A stretch of DNA of 64,000 bases from Pisolithus tinctorius. Its lineage: Eukaryota; Basidiomycota; Agaricomycetes; Boletales; Pisolithaceae. Position numbers and translations under genes: made by a program. The DNA is taken from NCBI GenBank assembly GCA_024663395.1, contig JANFAH010000003.1, positions 4,092,001 to 4,156,000 on the forward strand, written 5' to 3'. Under the pieces are notes generated by a model that was given only the letters and a program-made list of their open reading frames with translations, was not told the origin of the DNA and did no database searches. This document shows positions 11,992 to 24,270 of the stretch, piece after piece (the stretch's first letter is position 1; each line of letters begins with the position of its first letter).

Positions 11992-12800
11992 CTATGAACT
12001 ACCTGCATGACGATCCCTGCCGTTTTCCAATTCCAACGCTTCTTGTGTAATATGGTAGATATCCTGAGCTTGCCACTGCAGCCAACATGCTGCCATTCGA
12101 ATGTTGCGGTCGTCTGACATGCCAGGACCCCCAATAGTATCATATACGGCCGACCATCGCACTAACTTCTCTGCGATATTGCCCATCAGTTCAGTGAACA
12201 CCTGCTGATGGTCTCCGTTTTCAAGACTGTTTCGCTCGATGAGTATCTGCTTCTCCTAACAGCCTTGCACGTCGCCCTGAGCATGACATCCACCAGATTG
12301 CACTGTAAACCTTTGTTCTTCCGGTGTTGGGTCTGGCTCGGCGTACGTATACGGAGGCTCTCTTTCCCACTTAAGTAGATCTGATTCATCCAAAGCATCA
12401 GCGCTCTCAGCGGCTTCCAGAAATAGGGGTGACATAGGTAGAGGTATCGTCGCATAGGCGATAAGAGCTGGCAGAAGGGATGGGACGGAGGAAATGACAC
12501 TGGGATGGATGATACTTGACACAGATGGAATCATCGAACGGAGAGCATCTTTACTGAGATGCCGTCCAGCGCGCTTGTGGTATGCACGGTGATTCTGAGC
12601 AGGTCGTAGTTCTTTGCCTCTGAAATGTGTTGTAATTGAGGACTGAGCTGTAGAAACATGGGAATAATTACTTTGTCGATGCATAGATGGCCTTCTGTCT
12701 GCATTCAGCGGCCTGTCTTTCGTGTAGAGTGAAGTATTTAGCGGTGCGTCCCATATAACTGCGAAGTTCAGTAAGGGACAATTGGCTAACTTGAGTCAGT
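11992..12800 (-). CDS. Conserved hypothetical protein tail-to-tail with the KDZ gene
   Basis: Unrecognised but clearly coding sequence. The 5' part reads LSLTELRSYMGRTAKYF and HERQAAECRQKAIYAS (about 12775-12670), followed in another frame by a Ser/His-rich linker and ESADALDESDLLKWEREPP (about 12420-12355). An intron of about 40 nt with acceptor CTGTTAG near 12256 leads into the last exon, EKQILIERNSLENGDHQQ...GGPGMSDDRNIRMAACWLQW, ending at the TAG at 11992-11994. That stop directly abuts the KDZ stop on the other strand. The frame change between the first two parts needs either a missed intron or a small indel, so the 5' end is unresolved. Gene arrangement suggests it is a passenger or partner gene of the KDZ element; this is inference. 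Confidence 0.45.
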
Positions 12801-13575
12801 TGTGACACGTCGGTAAAGTACAAAACCAGAGTACTACACACTTGCTGCCAAGTATCAGACGGTCACAGTTAGGATAAAATTGTAGCATAACACGTATGAA
12901 TTGTGGTGACAGTTCGTTGGGGGGGGAAGTAGTGCAACATTTCCGACTCTTTCTGCCTGCGAAAACACATTCGGTGGTGTTCTAGCTATGTTTTCCTTTC
13001 AGTAGGAAGGCTATTCAGATTGTGATTGGCTACTGTTATTGCACACCGGTTTGACACGTTTCCTCAGCATTCCAAGTCGCACTCCGAGTCCATCCTCAGC
13101 GCCTTACCACTACTGATCACTATTCGTAGATGACCCGCAATGACCACTGCTATGGTCATTCTGCCCAAAAATCGAGTAGAAGGGTTCAGGATATTTTGCA
13201 ATCCGGGGAAAAAATCACAGCAAACGCTCTCACATTCTTACCTAGAGCCTCTCCGCACCCTCTCCAACCTCTCCGTTTGAAGTTCGCCATCACCATCTCG
13301 AGACAACTCCTCGGCTTGGAATTATTATGTCCTTTCTCCTTCTTTGAAAGCTTCTGACTGCCTTACTCTTGAGATGCCCGTTGCGATCCTCACTAGATCT
13401 GCCGCAATGCTCATCTTGCATAAAGACGGTGCACCAGTCCTGGTTGTACTTTTCCTCCATTCACCAATCTCTGCGCAACTGGAAATTTTTGCGACTTTGG
13501 TTTGTACTATCTATCCCGTATCTCACACTATCTGATGTCGTTCAGAAAAAAATGTGAGGTTCTAGCGAGTCAGGA
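12801..13575. other. Intergenic stretch, no clear gene
   Basis: I find only short frames. It lies between the divergent starts of the minus-strand gene ending at 11992 and the plus-strand proline-rich gene, so it may contain both promoters. There is a short G run at 12920-12927. Confidence 0.4.
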
Positions 13576-16500
13576 GTGCTCGACCCTCTGGGTAGTTCCT
13601 CGCGACCTGCATCGACATGCCGGACACTCTCCCTGGCGTATCCAGGACAGTCTACAAGCACACAGGATGATTTTGTCATCGTCCAGGTTGGGGGTGGTCG
13701 CCGCAATCCATCACCAGCCCCGGTGGTGACTCCAACATGTCTCCACCAGAAAATCAAGGCAACCACTCGAGACACCGGTCTAGTTCGTGAGGCGTCACTC
13801 CGCCGAGGTCATTTGCCCCCAGTCGAACCCCCAATGTCTCCAATGGGGGGTTCCCGAGATGCTGACGACGATATCGATCCTTTCCTGTCAGAACCCATTA
13901 TCCATGCCTACCCTGACGGTTCGGTCAGACATCTCCCTCGGTACAGCTGCCAGTGAGTCATTTACTGCTTTTGAAGGACGCTTCCACTATTTATATCAAT
14001 CTAGTTGCTGAAGGCGACGACACACCACGTCCTGGGCCTGGACCCTCTGCCCCCCCTCTCAATACCCCGGCAGCGCCATCCAAGACCCCTCCCAGTGGAC
14101 CCTCTCCCCCCCCTCTCAATACTGCGGCAGCGCCATCCAAGACCCCTCCCCGCGGACCCTCTCCCCCCCTTCTCAATACTGCGGCAGCTGCCATCCAAGC
14201 TGCCTCCCCGCCGACCTTCTGTACCCCCTCTCAATTCTGCGGCAGTGTCAGTCCAAACGACTTCCTGGTTTATCAGTGCCCATAGTTCACAAGCCACATT
14301 CTACATCAGTGCTGACTCGCACCCATGGTTTGGCTCCATCTTCGGCTCTGGATAGGTTGGGCTTCGAGCCTACAGAGAGTTTCGTTACCTTCAACAATGT
14401 AAGTACTCGTCATCCCCAGACAATCATCTAATCATTTAATATTGTCAGACTTCCAAGATCGTTCCACCTTCTGATACAGTCATCGATTACTTGTCCAGAG
14501 TCACCCACTCCTTGTCGCGCCGCTTCCAGTCCTTTGCAAGGACACGATCAGCCGTCACCTCTACCCTCTCAAGAAAACACGCTCAGTGTCGAGACTGATG
14601 GGCACTATGGGGATGGCAACGACGGTCTATATACTCTGTGGGAGGTTGCCGGCCGCCACTGTAGATGAATTCAATGAGGGCTTTCGGCAGGTCAACGAAA
14701 TATTCAGCAAGCTCGGGGAAAGTCGAGGAATGCCATGGCAACAAGTCAAGGACTGCTACAATCGCCAATATTCTCGCTCGAACACGCAAAATCTTTGGAA
14801 CGTGTACTTGGCATATTTTGCAAAGAACTCGGAATCCGAACTTGCCCAGGCTCCCTCAGGGCGACCACACAATCGAAGGGAGCCCCTCCGTAGATATTAG
14901 GAAACAGTGTTATGCGCAGTTTCAAAGAAGTATACTCAGAAAACTATATCGACATCCTGGAAACATGGAAGGAGTCAGAAGAACTGCAAGATTTAGGTGG
15001 AACAGTCGCTCAGCATCAGCAACTTTTCAACAAGTCCGTGAAGAATCTAGATCACATCGTAGGTGTTTCCTAGGCATCTTACTTATAGTACATGCTGAAT
15101 GCTTTCTTTTATAGTTCGCCGGGCTCTCAAAAGCACATGGGATCGAAGGCGTGTACGTGTTGGCTGGGAAGATTGTGAACCAAGATGTTGGACTTGCCCA
15201 CGCCTTCACTACAGCAGGCACTGAAGGAGTAAGTCACTGCGTGATGTGTTTCAATACCATGTACTCAATATTCATTTTATAGTTCTTTCAGTTCTCGTTG
15301 TCGTGCGGATACCGATGAAATCATCGGGCATTTCAAGGCACATATATAGTAAGTAGTGTTGGTGTTAGTGATTCACCGTCTCATATCTTTTATTTAGCAA
15401 CAAGGTGTCTCTTGATAGTTTGGCCGAAGTCTTCGAAGACCGCACCGAAGAAGCTAAGGAGGTAGTCGCTTGCGGAGGAAAAGGGAAACAATGCGCTGTC
15501 AATGTCAAGAAAGATCAGTCTGACTGACGAAGTCGAGATTATCGAAAATAGCGAGCGACCTGATCATGATCAAGTCAAACAACATCTTAGAAAGCTTATC
15601 GGTGCGTCCTTCCAATATTAGCTTTCCTAGTCATCTAACGATTCTTAAAGAAAACTTTGGATTCAAATGGGCGTCCCAAAAGCTATTTCCCTGGAAGTCT
15701 CTCCCGAATCAGCTGGCAGGCAGCGCACTTGTCATGTATAACTGGCCAGCAGATGTTATCTTCCCAGGTGAGGAACTGCCGCGGCAAGGCATCTGGGAAA
15801 GGGATCTTGGACCTCACACTGCACAGACTGTTCTAAGCTCGTTGCCGCGCTTGTGGACACTAGCGAAAGCAAACTCTGCATCCGGCACGACCCCAAAAAC
15901 AAAAGTATGTCCTCCAGTTTTTTTATGGTCGATGAGTACTAATGCAGCTATAGCAAATCTGCTCACATCCAAGAGTCCAGTTATCATCAGCACCCCGCCA
16001 TCATTTGACTCGAAACTGCCAAGGGGAAAGCAGGATCTTCTGTAGTCTCGCAGTTGACCACCTCGGACCAGCTCGACTCCTCGATCGATCTGCCACTCAG
16101 CGTCAAGAAGACTAAGCTGAAGAAGGCCGCACCTGCCAGAGGTGATGTCGAGAAGGGAAACTCGGCCACCATCAACGCTTCTGACAGCGTCGAAGAGGTT
16201 CCTGCAGGCCAAGCCTGGTACTTCCACCATCACCTCTGGGATGCAGCTCGTGGGTGTATTGCGTCCTCAACGGTCTTCCAAGTCAAAAATCACAACGACT
16301 TCCGAACTTGTCATCTCCGACAATAGCTTGATCTCTGAAAGCGAGTCACCCAGCGATGACTACCTGCCCGATCAACAATCCCTGAGGTGTCCAGGACAGT
16401 GAGATGGATATAGACGATGGTGAGGTCGAAAGGAATGGTGCTGAGGACAGGTGACTCTGACTATGCGCAAGAACCATTGTCACAGTAAGCATAAAGTCAA

Positions 16501-18127
16501 GGGCTGTGAAGTGGGCGATCCGAAGCAGAAAAGGAATGTCTCACCTTTGCGTAGCAAGGGCCTGCGTATCTAAATGGAGCAAGACTGTAAGGTTCAAAGG
16601 CTCGTCGGCTCCTATGACCAGTAGCAAGGCCCGCCGTCGCATTCCTTCTTCACCGACATATATTTCATCAGGAAGAGGATGCTTCTGTGCAGAGAGGTAC
16701 TCGATCTGATGTTCCACTGGATGCTCGCAAGGAGTCCGTTCAGACTGTGCCGGGCGCTCGCCCCTCCAATCATTCCCGACTCTGCTCGTCATACTGACAT
16801 TCCCAGTTCTGCAAAGGAACGTACTTCATGCGATGTTCGGGACTCTCACAAGGAGGCTGTCAACTGTTCCAAAGGCGATCATCCCTACTATTACCCCGGG
16901 CGGCTCTGTTGATTGCGATATCTCGCCTACTGACTCTGATAATCTGTCCGTCCCTGTCACTTCTCGCTTGAACCCTCTTCTGACACCATTATATCCAGTT
17001 TGCCGGACACTTCTGGGACGTCCTACAGCATTCCCAACAACTTATCTGATGCTCCTGGAACTGTAGGTGGCAATAGTGCTCGCTCGCACGATACTCCTGG
17101 AGTGACAGGCAATAGTTTTAGAGGTGCGTACAATTACCTCGATTATGTGCACTACTAATGAGTCATCACTATCGATTGTCTAGCCCTGAAATCGGTTATG
17201 CCGGCTGCAAGAAGCCCGGATACTCGTGATGCCGCCTGACCTTTTTACTGGACAGGGTGACGGACCAACTGCCCCCTCAGACATGGACTTCTTCTCCCAT
17301 TGTACGAGTGACACCGCCGCTGGATCGGGTTCATCGATTCCACAGCCATCCCACTTAGAACCCCCAGCGATCTACGTCAATCCGCCGACGACAAGTCAAG
17401 CAGAGCGCCCGAGGCCTCGCAGTTGTGCAGGGTGGAACCCATGTTCAGGTGATGAGCCTGAACCATTTAACCTTCAGTGCCGGGCGTTTCCCAAGTTGGA
17501 TGAGCTGGGATTATCTGGCGAGTGTCCGTCTACTGGTGTCCGCAAGACTTTTGGCTGCCGAGGAAGGTCGTTTGCCCACAATTAAAGGAGAAGCTGATGG
17601 TCCCCAGGGAAGCGATCATGGTGGGCACTCCGATCTGACAGTGGGCGGAGTTCATCTGCCCCGTCCTTACCCCGCTCCCCATCCTATATCTCGCCAAGAG
17701 TCGTTTGTCCATCCCTCTCAGCAACACGGTTTCGTTGATCGGCTCCCTGGGCCTGGAGTGCCACCATGGCAGATGCTGGGTGCACCGTATGATTACAACG
17801 CTGGCTTACACGGAGGGTGGTACAACCATCCAGCAGCTCCTTACCATCCCGCATATCCCCCGCCCCATCTTGCCTACCATGGCTCGTATGCAGATCCCGG
17901 TGCTTCCCACAGTCCCCTCCACCAACAACACAGGGCATCCAAACTATGGTGCCCAACACGCCGCTGTCGCTCGTGGGCCAGGTTACCATTTTGGCGGTAA
18001 CGTTCACCATGACCTCGCACCACCCAGGACTGAACTGCCCCCCTCCCTGATCCTAATTCTGCTTATGTGTACCCACCCCCCTCGCAGTCTTGGTGACATG
18101 ACAACGTCAAAGTCGTCTGGTGAGTAG
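13576..18127 (+). pseudogene. Large multi-exon Agaricomycete protein of unknown function, frame-disrupted
   Basis: A chain of plus-strand coding blocks separated by ~50-nt GT...AG introns. In order: an Asp/Pro-rich N-terminal region; a proline-rich minisatellite (14050-14275); a conserved core ATVDEFNEGFRQVNEIFSKL, then PWQQVKDCYNRQYS, NLWNVYLAYFAKNS, then EVYSENYIDILETWKESEEL, HGIEGVYVLAGKIVNQ, CRADTDEIIGHFKAH, DSLAEVFEDRTEEAK, ENFGFKWASQKLFPW and NWPADVIFPGEELPRQ (to about 15790); finally a long low-complexity Ser/Pro-rich tail with a Tyr/His/Pro-rich stretch at 17640-17900. I recognise the core as a family repeated in mushroom genomes without assigned function. Two frame changes occur within about 100 bases at 14850-14930 with no room for an intron, so the copy looks broken, or the sequence is wrong there. 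Confidence 0.5.
14050..14275 (+). repeat. 57-bp minisatellite, four copies, within coding sequence
   Basis: Units begin with CCCCCTCTCAAT at about 14052, 14109, 14165 and 14223. Each encodes a Pro/Ala/Ser-rich block (PPLNTAAAPSKTPPRGPSP type). The unit length is a multiple of three, so the array extends a disordered proline-rich region; the last copy is the most diverged. Confidence 0.75.
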
Positions 18128-18642
18128 TCCGTCAGATGTCCGTGGAAGATCCTGCATCTAGTGGGGTGGCAACATTTTGATGTCCGTATCTTGATCTATG
18201 TCTTTTTCTATTTACGAGTCGCATCTACCCCGAACGTTCTATTTTCACGCTCTTCTTCCTTGACTCGAGATTACCTCATGCCGTGTATTAGTCATCATGC
18301 AATACACCTTTCCAGTGTGCGACATATTAATGCGTTGTGATATAGCAACATAAAGTTCACGAAACAAAACTGGAGGAGTACCTCTGGCAGATAGTCGGTA
18401 TATACTTAGATGAGCTCCCAGGAAAAGCCTCGAGGAGCCTCCTTGGAGGGATAGAATACTCGGAGAACCCTCCCAGTCTGATTAGTGCCTCTGACAGATG
18501 GTTGGGACATAGGTAGATGAACGATGGAAAATGGCTCGGGAATCCTCCTGGGAGGGATAGAAAACACTCGGGGACCCCGCCTAGCTACACGGCGAATCTC
18601 GCCCGATAGACGGGTGGACCTCCGTAGAGGGATGTAACACGC
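18128..18642. repeat. Intergenic stretch with a duplicated ~40-bp block
   Basis: GGAGGGATAGAA with flanking CCTCC and ACTCGG occurs at about 18436-18470 and again at about 18541-18580, spaced about 105 bp. The rest has no visible gene. It separates the 3' ends of two convergent genes. Confidence 0.5.
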
Positions 18643-21600
18643 TCAGCTTACCTTCCCCACAACGTTGATCTTTGCCATTAGCGGCAGGGAGGGTGCCTCG
18701 CGACCATTGCTGGAATTGGCTGGAACCTCCCCCTGATGATGGCATCTATTAGGTACATTATTGCATACACAATAAATATATCTAAAGACCATGGGAAGGC
18801 CCAAAAACTGCTGCCAAGGGTGCTCAGTCCCACTGACACAAATAAGTGTGCTTGTGCCTAGCGTTAGATATATTAGCACGTCTTTTGGAGCATACACGAA
18901 TATGGACTTACCATCGCTGGCCTTGTAAGGGAAGCTTGGTGATTCTCCACTAAGAGAAGGGATGTTCGTCAAAGGCACGCCTAAGTCAACGATCCTCTTC
19001 CACATAGTACTGGTAGCGACCTCAAGGGCATCGTGTGTCAGTGCCCATGTGCTATCTCTGGAATTGATGTGCTCGCAGTTCTCGGGGAGGAGGTATGACG
19101 AAGCCTTGACCACAAGTGGGTTTGCCATCTCGACCAAATGACCTGAAACCGAAATAGAAGCGACGTGTTTGGTTGTAGTAGCAGTTCCAGGAACAGGTGA
19201 TGGGATTGACGCAAAACTTCCGGTCCAAATCCACAATAGCTCCAATATATTGTCAAGGGATTCTGTAGATGCTGGAGCGAGCGTCAGGACATCGCCTCCA
19301 AGTTTGACATTGCCATGAGATGAGGTCAGAGTCGCAAGGTTAAGGTCGCCATGCAGTGAACCGTTGTGAGAGATCGAAGTGCAATGTGTGAGGGCAATGG
19401 CCATGACTTTGGCTTGGGTGCGAACGAGGGTGATGAAGAGGTCCCCGACAACAAACTTGTCACCTCGAAGTAAATTCCCAGACTGCATCCCACTGTTGCT
19501 CTTGTTGACAGGAGAAAACCCACATACACGGAGGAGACGGTCATGAGATTTTGCGGTAAAATTTGGTGATATGACGACACAGCAGATCGTAGACTTGTGA
19601 GCCCATTTCTTCTCGCACCAAAGATAATCATTTGGGCGTATCCCAGGTCCTTTGGGTGGATGGTTGGGGGAGGGCATGCCATCATCGTCCTGGTCAATGC
19701 TCTCGTCAAACACATCTCCACCTGAATGATCACCACCATCCTGCAAATCATCTCCAACGATACCATCCAGTGCCTCTTCCAACAAAATCTCCACACTATC
19801 TTCAACTGCTGTAGCTGGCACTTCAATGTCATGATCCACGGTCGTTAGTGATTGTTCATCTGCAGGCCAGGGCAGGCATGGCACGTTTGTTGAGCATGGG
19901 GCAGGTACAGTGGGCTCGTCATCGTCAATATCATTGTTGACACTCGGATACCTTCCCTCTCCGAACACACAAAGCAAGTCGATACCAGTGTCGGGTCGGA
20001 ACAGTAAGTCAAAGTCATAAACATCGGGTGGGAGGTGTGAATCCTTGAGGATCACAAGGGCATTGTGTCGCCCCTGAAGCCACGCTGTTGGGAGATCGCA
20101 ATGACCTGCAATAATATCACCAACCCAGTGATGACGTGTGATGTGATCAACGCTTTCTTTGCGTGAGAGGTTGAGACGACGATGGCCATGAGACAGGTCT
20201 GGATTGCGAGCATATATCCCACCAATGTCTCGAGCCGCACCGAGGCGATCTAAAGCTTGTCGATAGTTGAGGCCACTGTTATGCCCACCAGACATACGAA
20301 GGAAAGCAAACAGTAACTCAAGGTGATCATCGCCCTGATCAAGAAGACTGAACCGCTCGAATGGATTCAGCTTCTGCTGTTTCGTGATATTAATCACCAC
20401 TGCCTTAACCATTGTTTGCGAGTCGTAATAGAGTTGGTGTGGCATCAGACGGCGGCGCTGGTCACGATAGCTGGCATACAGAAGATGGGCAAAGCAACTG
20501 AGGTGGACGACCTGTTCAGAGAGCGAGAGCCAAATGTTGATGTAGGGGTCAACCAGGCACCGGAGAACTTGGCTCAGAAAGTGGAGGGCGTCCACATCAG
20601 CAGCAGTATTGATGTCAAGGTCATGAGGCTGAGTGATGTTGCCAAGTTTGATGAGAGCCGTCATGAGTTCGATCGCACGAGGAACATCTTGTGGGTCGTT
20701 GGGGTACAGTAACCTGGTGACTGTGTCATCATCCATACCTTCGACCCAAGGGAGATAGCGCTCTAGCAGGAAGGTGTTGATGCAGCGACCATTGTCGAGG
20801 TATAACCCGGACCAACCTCTCAATAGCGTGCAGAATCCTATGACCAGTGTTAGATATCAAATACAAAATGAGGCATCGAAACTTATGCTTAAAAACATGC
20901 TTGAAGTCGAAGTCAAGGGTGACCATGTCATTCCCAGTGAACATGTTAAGGCCTGGCAGGTTTGAGAGGATCCCGAAGAGGTCAGAGGAAATAGGAATCT
21001 TATTCTTCACAAAAAGCTTGTGCCCAGCCTTGCATCGGAGTGCGTCCCCATCTGTTGCGATGGACCAGAGTGGCCCAACAATAGCAGGAGAGCCTGTGTC
21101 TTTATAAGCATTGGTGACTAAGGTAAGCACCGTCTCCATGTCTCCGGCATCCTCTGATTTGCACGTCGGTGCCACTAGAATAGGGTAGACAGTATCCTCG
21201 CCAAATAGATGCAAGCCAACTACGGTGACTTCCTTAGCCAGATGAACATGTCCTTCTTGAAGGGCATGGGTGATATTGAGAGCAGATTGATATGTGTGTA
21301 GGGACGGGTCGATGACGTGAGAATGCAACCAACAAAGTCCGCCAACACCATTTGCATCGGACATGTAGATGGCGGCTTCTTCAAGTGCAGTCTCATCTAT
21401 GAGAAGACTAACACCGCGACGTCCACGACAGGCACTGTCCCATGAGCTATGCAGCACGGTCTTGATATTAGTCTCAACGGTTGTTGACGAGATACGGCCA
21501 ATTGTAGGTAGAACTTTAGTGAACGAGACATGACAGCACAGGGTGCGAAGAGAAGGGAGAGCGAGGCGTTGGTTCAGCACAAATAGCAAGTTAGCTCCTC

Positions 21601-23197
21601 CGAGCCTGTAGACGAGCAAGGCAAGGTCAATGGCATCCGTTCCATGGTTTTTAGGGCGGTAACCATGTTCGAGGGCATCTTCAATCATCCTGAGTATAGT
21701 GCGAATACTTGTGCCATTGTGGAGGGATGTCTGAAGGAGTTGTCGAAGCCAAGGGACATCATGGTCCAAGAGTGCCATAACCAGGCTTGTATGGTCTTCA
21801 AGTGAGGACGGCATGTGCTTAATCTTGCGTGCATCATTAAGACCCTTGAGAGATACAGTCAGTATTGATCAATATCATGAATTGGTGAGCAGCGCCATAC
21901 CTGGAGTTTCAGAGTGTTGGCTTGATCATCGAGGTTCTTTGCAACTTCAAGTAGCTGCATTGGGGTGAGAAGGGAGCGTCGAGTATACTTGTTCCGGTCC
22001 CTCGCAAGTTCAGCAAGAGCAGTGACTTTGGGTGCAAGGGCATCACATGCAAGACAAACAGAGAGCTCAGGGACATTTGAAAAGCGAAAACAGTTTTCCG
22101 TGTGAACAAAAACGACTCCATCAATAAGCTCAACTTGGAAGGGTAGTTTGTCAGGGCCATCGTGAGTACGCAGCCATGGGAAATTCGCAGTGATCAGCAC
22201 TGCCGGAGTGCCAGGCCAGCTGTCAATTTGAAGACCCAGACAACATGGGGTGGATGAAGTCGAAACAGGTAGAGATATGCTGACAAGTGAATTTTTGCAG
22301 CTAGAAAGATTTGATTGTTGCATCACGGTAATAAACCAGGCGAAACTTGGGTGAAACGACTTACGATAATGGTCTACTGCCACCACCAGACAGAGGGAAG
22401 GTCATTGTTAATGTTTTGCGGGAGTCTGCTTGCATGATCTTGGTCATTTTGCCTTGGCAGGACTTCTCGCCCCAGTGTGATTCGAGGGTCGAGAATTGTC
22501 CTTTTGAGGAGAGAGGGATGTGAGCATGGATACCTGAGTTAACCCAACAGCCAGCTGGACATTTAAGATCCCAGACATGCTGTTCATTTGCTCGAACTTC
22601 GAGGTGACCATGCATGTAGAGCATGAGATACGCCTCACTGGTGGCCTCATTGATCAAAGTGGTGACCGTTTCCTCATCCAGCGGGTCCCGGAAGATAGAT
22701 TTTGCTCGGTGGTATTTGCCTTCGGGTAACCACGGGGGTAATTGAGGCAACGAAGGATCCGGTATGGTTGGCTGTGTCTCTGGTATGCCATATGCATCCT
22801 CCTTGAAGAGATGGGCCAGATTATCCAATATGAATTGGCTGATATCATGTTGGAAACCAATGGCTGAGGTAAAATCATTATCGTGTTCATAGCGTCCGAT
22901 ATCTGTTATTGTAGTATTATTGAGTTCACTGTCGCTGTCATGAGGTAATATGAATGTATGCTGGCATTGCGAGTCTGCTGTTGGTGCTTGAATCTCGGGC
23001 ATGAATGTGATGCTATCAGGCGATCCGATATAAGTTATTGTAGTCGTTCGATCATTACGTTTGAGGCTGGGTTCAATGCTGGTATCATGGTGTGATGTCA
23101 ATGCCATATGCCAAAGTGCATGAAGTTTTGTGATTAATGCTTGAGTTTCGGGCTCGGATGTGGTACTGTTTGATTGGGTATTAAGTTGGAAGGACAT
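18643..23197 (-). CDS. Large conserved Agaricomycete protein, candidate transposase
   Basis: Four exons with consistent phases: 23197-22365, 22300-21901, 21844-20887 and 20837-18643, giving 1461 codons with no indel or stop. I know this as a highly multiplied, unannotated mushroom family. Visible blocks: an acidic Ser/Thr N-terminus; an SEAYLMLYMHGHLEVR core with CPAGCW; VSLLIDETALEEAAIY; EGHVHLAKEVTVVGLHLF; PLWSIATDGDALRCKAGHKL; LDFDFKHVFKRF; SGLYLDNGRCINTFLLERYL; LLYPNDPQDVPRAIEL; PHQLYYDSQTMVKAVV; and an Asp/Glu-rich segment (about 19800-19660). Acidic residues in LLIDE, ATDGD and the conserved Asp-Phe-Lys-His stretch resemble the spacing of P-element/THAP-type transposases, but this is inference. 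The start at 23197 (MSFQLN) is preferred; an in-frame Met lies at 23338. The donor of the third intron reads AT instead of GT. Confidence 0.75.
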
Positions 23198-23591
23198 TAT
23201 GAGTGCATGGGTCCGTAGCAGAGTATGACTAGGTAGCGTTGGAGAGACAGAATGTCGCAGTGGTGGAGGCAACTGCGACACATCTCGATGCGTCTTAGGG
23301 GCTGTATGACAAATAGGGAAGGTCTCACCCATTCCCAATTAACAATTATATCATGCTATTTTTCTGATTGATGGCCAAAATGTCATATCTAGGAGCATGT
23401 TTATGCTGATAATGCTTCACTTTTATTATGACTTAAAGCAGCAATTGTACTGTCCTAATGTGCTATACAGACTTCGAGTTTGACACTGCAAACTTCGCAG
23501 CTGTGGCTGAAATATGGACCCCAGACACCGATTGGGGGGGGAGGTCAGAGATGACCTAGTGTTCGGCATTTGCCGATCGCCCGCCTCTTGG
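23198..23591. other. Upstream region of the large minus-strand gene
   Basis: An AT-rich stretch (23340-23460) probably holds the promoter of the gene starting at 23197. 23545-23591 is related to 6390-6440 (reverse orientation) and forms the left flank of the long-TIR element. Confidence 0.4.
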
Positions 23592-23765
23592 GTGAACCGG
23601 AACAGCTAGTTCCCTAATTCCTTCAGTTTTGCACTCCCTGGATTCGATTTCAGGGCACCGTGGCAAGAAACCCGCCATTCACCATTCCGTTCTCACGCTC
23701 AAAAATTCCCCCCTCGCGGACGGTGCGATCGCATTTGCTCATGCAAGAACACCTTTTTTCAAGTC
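23592..23765 (+). repeat. Left arm of the long TIR
   Basis: Pairs with 25685-25860. The inner boundary is set by the shared GCAAGAACACCTT and CAAGT motifs, after which the arms diverge. Confidence 0.75.
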
Positions 23766-24270
23766 AAAGTCCAAACGAGTAAGGACGTTGTATGGTGCTG
23801 GAGGGCAGGGAAGTGTTCCCGAAATGATAACTATAGTCTTTTTCACCGTAACTTACGTTTGCATCTTTTGATAGAGGCAAGTTACTTCCCAACAGCCTCT
23901 CTGCATGCTGTATCACCCGCCGTGGTGCAGGCGTGTGAGTATTGCTTGGGTATGTGCCACGGACACCTCGTCGATGACAGTTGCAGCAGTCCAGGTGTGA
24001 TTGCGATATAGGTAGCCACACTGATCATGGCGCCAGCGGTGCGACGAGGTTAACCTTCGCCAGCTGTTGCTACTCTTTCCTCAGGTCATTTGATGTAGGA
24101 TGCTTTGTAGTCTATTTCATGAATCGATTTGTGACCGAGTTTTGGCAACAACGAATCTCCATGATGTTGTCATAGTGTACAAGCTGGTTTCAATTCTCAC
24201 TACTCAAACTTCCCTCATTGATGCACAGGTAGTCTGTAGAAAAACCTCGTAACAAATGAGAGTGAATAGC

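Noticed and set aside
6705..23338. Possible TET/JBP dioxygenase gene, as KDZ elements of mushrooms are known to associate with them
   Set aside because: I looked for the HxD...H iron-binding pattern and the typical fold blocks and found none in these genes.
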